A stretch of DNA of 42,500 nucleotides, from NCBI RefSeq assembly GCF_026586795.1, contig NZ_JAPFGY010000013.1, forward strand, positions 1-42,500, read 5' to 3'. The stretch is from Erythrobacter sp. WG (GTDB lineage Bacteria > Pseudomonadota > Alphaproteobacteria > Sphingomonadales > Sphingomonadaceae). A program made the position numbers and the translations under genes. The notes beneath the pieces were generated by a model. It had not been told where the DNA came from. It searched no databases and was given only the letters and a program-made list of their open reading frames with translations. The first letter of the stretch is position 1. Each line of letters opens with the position of its first letter. Below are positions 31,206-37,835 of the stretch, one piece after another.

Positions 31206-31868
31206 ATGACCGACCATGCCGACATGACTCTCGACGAGCTGCGCCTCGCGCTCGCCCCGGACATCGCGGCGAGCGCGATCTTCGACGGGTGGAATGCGAC
31301 CGCGCTCACCGCCGCGGCCGAGATGGCCGGGGTCGACCCGGACATCGCCAAGCTCGCCTTCCCCGGCGCGCGGCCGATGGACATGATCGAAGCATGGATC
31401 GCTTCCGTGGACGCGGCGATGGAGGCCGAATGGCCGGCCGAGCGGCTGGCGGCGCTCAAGATCCGCGAGCGGATCCGCACCCTCGTCGCCTTCCGGCTGG
31501 AAGCGGTCGAGAACATCGACGAGGCGGTGCGCCGGGCGCTCGCCGTCATGGCCCAGCCGCAGAATGCGGCCAAGGGGCTGAGGCTCGGCTGGCGCTCGGC
31601 GGACATCATGTGGCGCCTCGCCGGGGACACCGCGACCGATTACAACCACTACACCAAGCGCGCGATTCTCGCCGGGATCTACTCGGCGACGCTCGCGGTG
31701 TTCGTCAATGACGACAGCGAGGGCAAGGCCGACACCTACGCCTTCCTCGATCGCCGCATCGACGGGGTGATGAAGTTCGAGAAGGCCAAGGCGCAGTTCC
31801 TGAACAAGGACCGCGAGCTGCCGAGCCTGACGCGCTTCCTCGGCCGGCTGCGCTACCCGGCGCGGTAG
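31206..31868 (+). CDS. COQ9-family ubiquinone biosynthesis protein
   Basis: The 220-residue protein matches the COQ9 family: an N-terminal TetR-like helical part (ALAPDIAASAIFDGWNATAL, AAEMAGVDPDIAKLAFPGAR) followed by the C-terminal COQ9 helices (LRLGWRSADIMWRLAGDTAT, DYNHYTKRAILAGIYSATLA). COQ9 binds lipids and assists hydroxylation of ubiquinone precursors. It has no membrane segment. It is the second gene of a pair with the ankyrin protein. Confidence 0.88.
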   Translation: MTDHADMTLDELRLALAPDIAASAIFDGWNATALTAAAEMAGVDPDIAKLAFPGARPMDMIEAWIASVDAAMEAEWPAERLAALKIRERIRTLVAFRLEAVENIDEAVRRALAVMAQPQNAAKGLRLGWRSADIMWRLAGDTATDYNHYTKRAILAGIYSATLAVFVNDDSEGKADTYAFLDRRIDGVMKFEKAKAQFLNKDRELPSLTRFLGRLRYPAR

Positions 31869-31876
31869 GCGCCCAC

Positions 31877-31958
31877 CGTCACGCCAGCGCAAGCTGAGGC
31901 CTCGGGCGTCGAGCGCTGCGCCCGGAGCCATTGGGTCCCCGCTTTCGCCGGGGTGACG
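31877..31958. repeat. imperfect inverted repeat, REP/MITE-like
   Basis: The ends CGTCACGCCAGCGCAAGC and the complement of GCTTTCGCCGGGGTGACG pair over about 27 bp with several mismatches. It lies just after the COQ9 stop. Units of this type (CGTCACCCC...GGGGTGACG) are common between genes in sphingomonads; it may also act as a terminator. Confidence 0.6.
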
Positions 31959-32104
31959 AGAAACACAGGCGCGATCGTCTCTATCCGTGCAAAAGCCGCC
32001 ACATCGTGGTGCGCCCGCCCCCGCTCTTCCCTATTGCCTCTCCCGGATTCGGAGCGCATTTTGCGGGGCCGGGGTCAGGACATTGGCGGGAAGGACAAAT
32101 TTCG

Positions 32105-32635
32105 ATGGCGGGTTCGCTCAACAAGGTCATGCTGATCGGCAATCTGGGCGCCGATCCGGAAATCCGCACCTTCAACAACGGCGGCAAGGTCGCCAACCTG
32201 CGGATCGCGACGTCCGAGCAATGGAAGGATCGCCAGACCGGTGAGCGCAAGGAAAAGACCGAGTGGCACACCGTCGCGATCTTCTCCGAGGGCCTCGTCG
32301 GGGTGGTCGAGCGCTATCTCAAGAAGGGCAGCAAGGTCTTCGTCGAGGGCAAGCTCCAGACCCGCAAGTGGCAGGACCAGAACGGTCAGGACCGCTATTC
32401 GACCGAAATCGTCATCCAGGGCATGGGCGGCACGCTGACCATGCTTGACGGCGCGGGCGGCGGTGGCGGTGGCGGTGGCGGCGGCATGGGTGGCGGCGGC
32501 GGCGGCTATGGCGGCGGCGGACGATCGGGCGGCAGCTGGGATCAGGGCGGTGCCGGTAGCGGCGGCGGTTCGGGCGGAGGCGGCGGCTTCGGCGGCGGCG
32601 GCTACGACGATCTCGACGACGATATTCCGTTCTGA
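32105..32635 (+). CDS. ssb: single-stranded DNA-binding protein
   Basis: The 176-residue SSB has the OB fold at residues 1-110 ([58 protein letters not shown]), a long nearly pure Gly tract with Ser, Tyr and Arg (~115-165), and the acidic tip DDLDDDIPF that recruits replication and repair partners. It coats single-stranded DNA in replication, recombination and repair. The ATG follows GAAGGA. The Gly linker is encoded by GGC/GGT runs prone to slippage. Confidence 0.97.
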   Translation: MAGSLNKVMLIGNLGADPEIRTFNNGGKVANLRIATSEQWKDRQTGERKEKTEWHTVAIFSEGLVGVVERYLKKGSKVFVEGKLQTRKWQDQNGQDRYSTEIVIQGMGGTLTMLDGAGGGGGGGGGGMGGGGGGYGGGGRSGGSWDQGGAGSGGGSGGGGGFGGGGYDDLDDDIPF

Positions 32636-32679
32636 CGGGATCGGCCGTTCCGATCGCTTTGGCAGCGACGCATTCACCC

Positions 32680-32710
32680 AAGGCCCCGCGAGCGATTGCG
32701 GGGCCTTTCT
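32680..32710 (+). terminator. Rho-independent terminator after ssb
   Basis: A perfect 10-bp stem (AAGGCCCCGC, 32680-32689, with GCGGGGCCTT, 32698-32707) with an 8-base loop ends in a short T-rich tail, 45 bases after the ssb stop. Confidence 0.85.
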
Positions 32711-32728
32711 CGTTGAAGTCGGGTCGGG

Positions 32729-32778
32729 ATGTAAAAACAGTTTGACATTTGTCCGGAAATGTAAAAACCTTTGAACAT
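32729..32778 (+). promoter_or_regulatory. doubled 20-bp dyad, likely operator of the HTH regulator
   Basis: ATGTAAAAACAGTTTGACAT (32729-32748) and ATGTAAAAACCTTTGAACAT (32759-32778) are repeated with a 30-bp centre spacing. Each is an imperfect ATGT...ACAT palindrome. They lie 25 bases before the membrane protein/HTH pair in an A+T-rich patch that probably includes the promoter. Autorepression by the downstream HTH protein is the likely use. Confidence 0.6.
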
Positions 32779-32802
32779 CGTTCTCGGTTGTTCGGGGTTT
32801 GC

Positions 32803-33201
32803 ATGATGACACATCGCATGAAGTTCTGGCTGTTCGGCGGCCTCACCCTCGCCGCGGTCATTGCCGCAGGCACGCTGTTCGGGCGGATGTTGCCGGCCAC
32901 AGGCGGCAGCGATCAGCCGTTCCGCGTCTATCCGGTGGTGCTCGCCCTCTATGCCGCGGTTCTGGGCGTGGCCTGGCTGTGGTGGAAGCGGACCGACGAT
33001 CTCCAGCAGCAGGGGCAGTTGATCAGCTGGTACTGGGGCGGAAGCTGCGGGGCGCTGGCGATGCTGGCCTACCTGATGACCTTCCTCGGCCGCACGAGCG
33101 ACATCACGCTCGGCGCCTTCTACATGGTGATGGCCCAGGTGGTCGGCTTTGTGGCCGTGTGGCTGATCTGGGTGGTGCGGGGACGGGGGCACGCCGAGTG
33201 A
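32803..33201 (+). CDS. four-helix membrane protein paired with an HTH regulator
   Basis: The 132-residue product has four predicted membrane helices (FWLFGGLTLAAVIAAGTLFG, VYPVVLALYAAVLGVAWLWW, YWGGSCGALAMLAYLMTFLG, FYMVMAQVVGFVAVWLIWVV) and short loops. I recognise no named family. ATGs at 32803, 32806 and 32818 are all possible starts. Its stop overlaps the GTG start of the small HTH gene (GTGA). In such pairs the membrane protein may control the regulator or be its target; this is an inference. Confidence 0.75.
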   Translation: MMTHRMKFWLFGGLTLAAVIAAGTLFGRMLPATGGSDQPFRVYPVVLALYAAVLGVAWLWWKRTDDLQQQGQLISWYWGGSCGALAMLAYLMTFLGRTSDITLGAFYMVMAQVVGFVAVWLIWVVRGRGHAE

Positions 33202-33401
33202 GGAACTGCCTGCGCGAGATGCGCAAGGCCCGCGGTCTCAATCAGGCCGAGCTTGCCGAGCGGCTGGAGATCTCGCGCCAGACGGTCATCGCCATCGAGG
33301 CCGACAGGTACGATCCCTCGCTGCCGATGGCCTATCGCATGGCGGCCTTCTTCGCGGTGCCGGTGGAAGCCTTGTTCTTCAACCCGTGGAAGGCGGATTG
33401 A
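33198..33401 (+). CDS. small XRE/HTH_3-type transcriptional regulator
   Basis: The 67-residue protein is little more than one HTH: LREMRKARGLNQAELAERLE, ISRQTVIAIEADRYDPSLPM, then AYRMAAFFAVPVEALFFNPW. This is the short regulator family that includes YozG-like proteins. It starts with GTG inside the stop of the membrane protein gene, so the two are translationally coupled, and it likely binds the doubled dyad upstream of the pair. Confidence 0.88.
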   Translation: MRNCLREMRKARGLNQAELAERLEISRQTVIAIEADRYDPSLPMAYRMAAFFAVPVEALFFNPWKAD

Positions 33402-33526
33402 GCAGTGCGGGGCACCCTGCGCCAAGCCTTACCAGGCTGGCCTCGGGGCTGCCCAGGCCCCCGCCAGCCCCCGCTTGACCGGACCTACACCCCTGCCAGA
33501 CCCCCGCCAGACCCACGTCAGGACGA

Positions 33527-33542
33527 TGTTTCACGTGGAACA
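33527..33542. promoter_or_regulatory. parS-like ParB-binding site
   Basis: TGTTTCACGTGGAACA matches the bacterial parS consensus TGTTTCACGTGAAACA at 15 of 16 positions and is nearly palindromic, extending to GATGTT...AACATC. It lies in a non-coding gap 21 bases from the DUF177 stop. parS sites normally cluster near the replication origin and are bound by ParB for chromosome segregation. No parAB genes are in the window. Confidence 0.75.
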
Positions 33543-33562
33543 TCGCGCCTCAAGATTCGGGC

Positions 33563-34096
33563 CTAATCCTTCTTCAGACCTGCCAGCAGATTGGCCAGCG
33601 GCCCCAGCTGTTCGCCCTCCGCCACGATCCCCGCCGCCGCCCGCGCCGCATCGGCATCGGGCCCCTCGGCATAGGGATCGATCGCCAGGCCGAGGGTCTG
33701 CGCCACCGCCTCGCCAAGATCGAACATCTCGCCCGAATAGGCGATCTCGTCGCAATCGTCGGCTTCGAGTTCGATCTCCTCGTCCTCGGTGGCAGGACGT
33801 TGATGTTCCTCGACGAATCGGAGGTCGACAGGCTCGTCGATGGTGACCGGGAAGTCCTCGCCCGAAATGGCGCAGGGCTGCATGACCCGGGCCGCCAGCC
33901 GCCCGGTGGCGCGGATCGCGCGGGGCTTCTGCTCGAGGGCGACGGTCGCGACGAGGCTCTCCACCGCGCCGAGCCCGAACCTTTCCGCGAGCGCGGCGCG
34001 CTCGGCGGGCGAGGCCTCGATCACCACCGGCCCTGCCGGCAGCGGCCGCGCCCGGACCATGCGGGAAAGCTCGGAAGGGGGCAGGGAGGGGGTCAC
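33563..34096 (-). CDS. DUF177/YceD-family protein
   Basis: The 177-residue protein has the DUF177 features: SRMVRARPLPAGPVVIEASP near the N-terminus, the Cys-containing AARVMQPCAISGEDFPVTID and the acidic EEIELEADDCDEIAYSGEMF, DLGEAVAQTLGLAIDPYAEG region. The family is linked to 23S rRNA/ribosome accumulation in bacteria and plants and is often encoded next to rpmF. The GTG start overlaps the CBP3 gene stop (GTGA). Confidence 0.88.
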   Translation of the reverse strand: MTPSLPPSELSRMVRARPLPAGPVVIEASPAERAALAERFGLGAVESLVATVALEQKPRAIRATGRLAARVMQPCAISGEDFPVTIDEPVDLRFVEEHQRPATEDEEIELEADDCDEIAYSGEMFDLGEAVAQTLGLAIDPYAEGPDADAARAAAGIVAEGEQLGPLANLLAGLKKD

Positions 34097-34620
34097 CAGA
34101 TGGCACTCGCGGACAGCATCTCGGCGTCGGAGAAACGCTTCAGGCGGTTGAAAAGTTTCATCAATCGCTCGGCCACCGCGCGCGCGGCGGCGGCCTCCTC
34201 GGCACCCTCGGCGAAGGTCACGTTGCGCGCCACGGCGGCGGTCAGCCGCTCAAGGTCGCCCTCGTTGAACGCCACCCGATAGGCGCCGAGCCGTCCGCCC
34301 AGCACGCTCATCAGCTTGCCGATCCGCTTGCCGACGACGACGTCGTTGACCCCGAATTCCCTGAGCTGCCCGTCCATATCCTCGACGAACAATTCGGCCA
34401 GAAGAGCGCTTTCCGCGCGCAAATCAGAGGCTTCCAGCCGCACCATCACCGCGCTCAGGACCGCGCTGATCATGTCGAAGCGGCCCGCAACCGAATCCGC
34501 GACCCGGGCGGTCGCATAGTAATCGGCATCGCGCGCCAGCTCGATCACGCGGTGCCACAAAGGGCGCACGCCCTCGCGCGGGTCCGGGGCGGTGCCGAGC
34601 AGGCGGGAGAGAAGGGACAT
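34093..34620 (-). CDS. ubiquinol-cytochrome c chaperone (CBP3/UQCC1 family)
   Basis: The 175-residue product matches the CBP3-type chaperone: LWHRVIELARDADYYATARV, GRFDMISAVLSAVMVRLEAS, LAELFVEDMDGQLREFGVND and VGKRIGKLMSVLGGRLGAYR. It helps assemble cytochrome b of the bc1 complex. The ATG at 34620 (MSLLSRLLGT) has an AGGGA-type upstream site. It pairs with DUF177 and is divergent from bamE, the usual alphaproteobacterial arrangement. Confidence 0.88.
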   Translation of the reverse strand: MSLLSRLLGTAPDPREGVRPLWHRVIELARDADYYATARVADSVAGRFDMISAVLSAVMVRLEASDLRAESALLAELFVEDMDGQLREFGVNDVVVGKRIGKLMSVLGGRLGAYRVAFNEGDLERLTAAVARNVTFAEGAEEAAAARAVAERLMKLFNRLKRFSDAEMLSASAIW

Positions 34621-34855
34621 GATGTCAGAGCCTTTCGCAATCAGAACGCCATACCGCCGCCGCGGCACGCCTTGCGGTCACTACGCCGAGGCACCCGCGC
34701 CGGATGCGTTCAAGCGCGGTTCAACCCGCTGCCGCCAACCGCTTTGCCGATATGGTGCGTTGCAAGCTTGCGCCTAGACCCTTAAAGCACCTCGCCCAAG
34801 GGACAAGTGCGCAGCACCGCGCGCAAGCAACGAAAGCGAACACGGATTGGCGCAG

Positions 34856-35380
34856 ATGAAGGCTGACAGGCACGGGGCACGCGCAACGGATCGCGCCGCA
34901 GGATGGCGTGGCGGCGCGCTGCTGCTCGGCGCGGCGGCACTGGTGCTGCCGGGCTGCTCGGCGATCCAGGAATCGCGCGGCTATATCGTGGACCCCACGC
35001 TCACCTCGCTGGTGCAGCCGCAGATCGACAACAAGCAGTCGGTCGAAAGCACGCTGGGCCGCCCGACCTTCGTCAGCCAGTTCGGCAATCCCACCTGGTA
35101 CTATGTCTCCAGCATCACCGGCCAGCGGCCCTTCAGCCGCCCGAAGATCCGCCAGCACTCTGTGCTCGCGGTGCAGTTCGATGCGGCGGGACGGGTTGCC
35201 AAGGTCGATCGGTCGGGCATCGAGAACGTGGTGTTCCTCGATCCGAACGGGAACAAGACCCCGACGCTCGGGCGCGAGCGCGGGTTCCTCGAGGATCTGT
35301 TCGGCAATATCGGCCAGGTCGGCGGCGCGGGCCTGCCGGGCGGCGCCGGTGCCCCTGGTAGCGGACCGAACGGGCAATAG
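34856..35380 (+). CDS. bamE: outer-membrane assembly lipoprotein BamE (SmpA/OmlA)
   Basis: The 174-residue product has a basic N-terminus, a hydrophobic segment and the lipobox LVLPGC, then the BamE fold ([60 protein letters not shown]). BamE is a lipoprotein subunit of the outer-membrane beta-barrel assembly machine. A Gly/Pro-rich C-terminal tail of about 25 residues follows. The ATG at 34856 is preferred over a TTG 9 bases upstream. Confidence 0.92.
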   Translation: MKADRHGARATDRAAGWRGGALLLGAAALVLPGCSAIQESRGYIVDPTLTSLVQPQIDNKQSVESTLGRPTFVSQFGNPTWYYVSSITGQRPFSRPKIRQHSVLAVQFDAAGRVAKVDRSGIENVVFLDPNGNKTPTLGRERGFLEDLFGNIGQVGGAGLPGGAGAPGSGPNGQ

Positions 35381-35424
35381 CGCCCGCGCTTGATCCCGGC
35401 GCGACGCGCGCCATATCTGCGCGC

Positions 35425-35997
35425 ATGACAAGCGATCCCTCGGCCCACGGCTCAAGTTTTCACGGCCTCGTGCAATGGCACGGCACCACCATCATCGGCG
35501 TCCGCCGGAACGGCACCACCGTCATCGCCGGTGACGGGCAGGTGTCGATGGGCAACACCGTGATGAAGCCCAACGCACGCAAGGTTCGCCGCATCGGCGA
35601 CGGCAGCGTGATAGCCGGCTTCGCCGGTGCGACGGCCGATGCCTTCACCCTGTTCGAACGGCTCGAGAAGAAGCTCGAGCAGTATTCCGGCCAGCTGATG
35701 CGCGCGAGCGTGGAGCTTGCGAAGGACTGGCGCACCGACAAGTACCTGCGCAATCTCGAGGCGCTGATGATCGTCGCCGACAGGGACACGCTGCTGGTGC
35801 TGACCGGCAATGGCGACGTGCTCGAGCCGGTGGGCGAGATCGCCGCAATCGGCTCGGGCGGCAACTTCGCCCTCGCCGCCGCGCGGGCGATCGCCGACTA
35901 CGAGCAGGATGCCGAGACCATCGCGAGGAAGGCGATGGCGGTGGCCGCCGAAATCTGCGTCTTCACCAATGGCAACCTGACGGTCGAGACCGTTTAA
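35425..35997 (+). CDS. hslV: ATP-dependent protease peptidase subunit HslV
   Basis: The 190-residue product is the proteasome-like peptidase of the HslUV (ClpYQ) complex. The catalytic N-terminal Thr is in [20 protein letters not shown], preceded here by a 20-residue propeptide, longer than the few residues usual in this family. [18 protein letters not shown] and the C-terminal [14 protein letters not shown] are conserved. A GTG at 35470 could give a shorter propeptide. It is followed by hslU after an inverted repeat. Confidence 0.95.
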   Translation: MTSDPSAHGSSFHGLVQWHGTTIIGVRRNGTTVIAGDGQVSMGNTVMKPNARKVRRIGDGSVIAGFAGATADAFTLFERLEKKLEQYSGQLMRASVELAKDWRTDKYLRNLEALMIVADRDTLLVLTGNGDVLEPVGEIAAIGSGGNFALAAARAIADYEQDAETIARKAMAVAAEICVFTNGNLTVETV

Positions 35998-36005
35998 CCC
36001 AGCTC

Positions 36006-36069
36006 CGTTCGTGCCGAGCGAAGTCGCGACACCGACGCAATGGCCTCTCGACTTCGCTCGAGGCGAACG
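36006..36069. repeat. inverted repeat between hslV and hslU
   Basis: CGTTCGTGCCGAGCGAAGTCG (36006-36026) pairs with 36049-36069 over 21 bp with 3 mismatches and a 22-base loop. The core CGAGCGAAGTCG is a widespread intergenic repeat in sphingomonads. It sits in the 93-bp gap and ends 21 bases before the hslU start. Confidence 0.7.
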
Positions 36070-36090
36070 AAAAATTCGGATACTTCTCAT

Positions 36091-37389
36091 ATGGACAACC
36101 TCACCCCCAAGGCGATCGTCGCCGCATTGGACGAACACATCATCGGCCAGGCCGAGGCCAAGCGCGCGGTCGCGGTGGCGCTGCGCAACCGCTGGCGGCG
36201 TCAGCGTTTGGGCGCCGACCTGCGCGACGAGGTGACGCCCAAGAACATCCTGATGATCGGGCCGACGGGCTGCGGGAAGACCGAGATCAGCCGGCGGCTG
36301 GCAAAGCTCGCCGAGGCCCCGTTCATCAAGGTCGAGGCGACCAAGTTCACCGAGGTCGGCTATGTCGGCCGCGACGTCGAGCAGATCGCCCGCGACCTCG
36401 TCGAGGAGGCGATCCGGCTCGAGAAGGAGCGCCGCCGCGAGAAGGTGCGCGAGGCCGCCAGCCAGGCGGCGATGGACCGGCTCCTGAACGCGCTGGTGGG
36501 CGAGAACGCCTCCGAGGCGACCCGCGAGAGCTTTCGCCAGCGGATCGTCCAGAACGCCATGAACGATGTCGAGGTCGAGATCGAGGTGCGCGACACCCCT
36601 GCCGCGCCCTTCGATATGGGTCAGATGGGCGGCCAGATCGGGATGATCGACCTCTCGGACATGATGGGCAAGGCCCTGGGTCGGAAGAACACACGCCGCC
36701 AGAAGCTGCGCGTGCCCGATGCCTGGGACCGGCTCGTCGACGAGGAGGCCGACAAGCGGCTGGACCAGGACGATGTCGCGCGCGCGGCGCTCCAGAATGC
36801 CGAGACCAATGGGATCGTGTTCTTGGACGAGATCGACAAGATCGCCGTGTCCGATGTGCGCGGCGGAAGTGTCAGCCGCGAGGGCGTGCAGCGCGACCTC
36901 CTGCCGCTCATCGAGGGGACGACGGTCGCGACCAAGTACGGGCCGATGAAGACCGACCATGTGCTGTTCATCGCCAGCGGCGCGTTTCATGTGGCGAAGC
37001 CTTCCGATATGCTGCCCGAGTTGCAGGGCCGCCTGCCAATCCGGGTGGAGCTGCGCGCGCTCACCGAAGCGGATTTCGTGCGCATCCTTTCGGAAACGCG
37101 CGCCAATCTCGTGGCGCAATACAAGGCGCTGCTGGGAACGGAGCAGGTCACGCTCGATTTCGCCGATGATGCGATCCCCGCGATCGCGCGGATCGCGGCG
37201 CAGGTGAATGCCGGGGTCGAGAACATCGGTGCACGGCGCTTGCAGACGGTGATGGAGCGGCTGCTCGAGGAGATCAGCTTCGAGGCCGAGGATCACGTCG
37301 GCGAGACGATTACCATCGATGCTGCCTATGTGGAGGCGCGGCTGGCGGGCCTCGCCGGCAACACCGACCTTTCCAAATACATCCTGTGA
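36091..37389 (+). CDS. hslU: HslU ATPase/unfoldase
   Basis: The 432-residue AAA+ unfoldase feeds proteins to HslV. It shows [20 protein letters not shown], Walker [10 protein letters not shown], the pore loop [10 protein letters not shown], the I-domain insert (~residues 110-230), Walker [11 protein letters not shown], the sensor region and the C-terminal SKYIL that docks into HslV. Length is normal. The next gene starts on the last base of its stop (TGATG). Confidence 0.97.
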   Translation: MDNLTPKAIVAALDEHIIGQAEAKRAVAVALRNRWRRQRLGADLRDEVTPKNILMIGPTGCGKTEISRRLAKLAEAPFIKVEATKFTEVGYVGRDVEQIARDLVEEAIRLEKERRREKVREAASQAAMDRLLNALVGENASEATRESFRQRIVQNAMNDVEVEIEVRDTPAAPFDMGQMGGQIGMIDLSDMMGKALGRKNTRRQKLRVPDAWDRLVDEEADKRLDQDDVARAALQNAETNGIVFLDEIDKIAVSDVRGGSVSREGVQRDLLPLIEGTTVATKYGPMKTDHVLFIASGAFHVAKPSDMLPELQGRLPIRVELRALTEADFVRILSETRANLVAQYKALLGTEQVTLDFADDAIPAIARIAAQVNAGVENIGARRLQTVMERLLEEISFEAEDHVGETITIDAAYVEARLAGLAGNTDLSKYIL

Positions 37390-37814
37390 TGGGCGGTCCG
37401 GTCGGCGACCTCGCGGGGATGCTGGCCGCGATGGCGCCGGTGCTCGACAAGTGTCGCTGGACCTTCGCCCTGGTCGAGGGCGATCCGCCCGCCGATGCCT
37501 TCGCGTTGATCCACGAGGATGAGGGCACGACCGCGATCGTGCCGGAGGAGCACGGCGCATTCGGCCGGATCACCCTGACGGTGCACTCGGCGCTCGAGGG
37601 CGTCGGGCTGACTGCAGCGGTAGCGACGGCGCTCGCGGCGCGCGGGATCGCCTGCAATGTCGTGGCGGGGTTCCATCACGATCACCTGTTCGTGCCGTGG
37701 GAGCGGCGCAGCGAGGCGCTGGAGCGCTTGCGCGAACTCGCGCAAGCCGCGGCCGCTGGCGGGAGCCCCTCGGCTGCGCCTTCGGGGTCCACCACCCCCA
37801 ACCCCCTCCTCTGA
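37389..37814 (+). CDS. ACT-domain protein with a repeat-derived tail
   Basis: The 141-residue protein consists of two ACT-like halves (WTFALVEGDPPADAFALIHE, EGTTAIVPEEHGAFGRITLT; then HSALEGVGLTAAVATALAAR, ACNVVAGFHHDHLFVPWERR), a layout found in small ACT proteins thought to sense amino acids. Its ATG shares a base with the hslU stop, so it is the third gene of that operon. The last ~18 residues (GGSPSAAPSGSTTPNPLL) are encoded by an intergenic-type palindromic repeat and probably are not part of the original protein. Confidence 0.8.
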   Translation: MGGPVGDLAGMLAAMAPVLDKCRWTFALVEGDPPADAFALIHEDEGTTAIVPEEHGAFGRITLTVHSALEGVGLTAAVATALAARGIACNVVAGFHHDHLFVPWERRSEALERLRELAQAAAAGGSPSAAPSGSTTPNPLL

Positions 37815-37825
37815 AGAGGAGGGGG
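37762..37825. repeat. palindromic repeat (family member 2), also a terminator candidate
   Basis: The unit GGAGCCCCTCGGCTGCGCCT and a C-rich spacer lead into a perfect 11-bp stem (37802-37812 with 37815-37825, GA loop). It resembles the unit at 28550-28604. It covers the ACT gene stop and lies between two convergent genes, so it could terminate both. Confidence 0.65.
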
Positions 37826-37835
37826 CTCTCACGGC

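Noticed and set aside
32450..32620. Gly-codon repeat in ssb as a minisatellite or mobile repeat
   Set aside because: It encodes the Gly-rich linker expected of SSB, followed by the normal acidic tip, so it is a protein feature.
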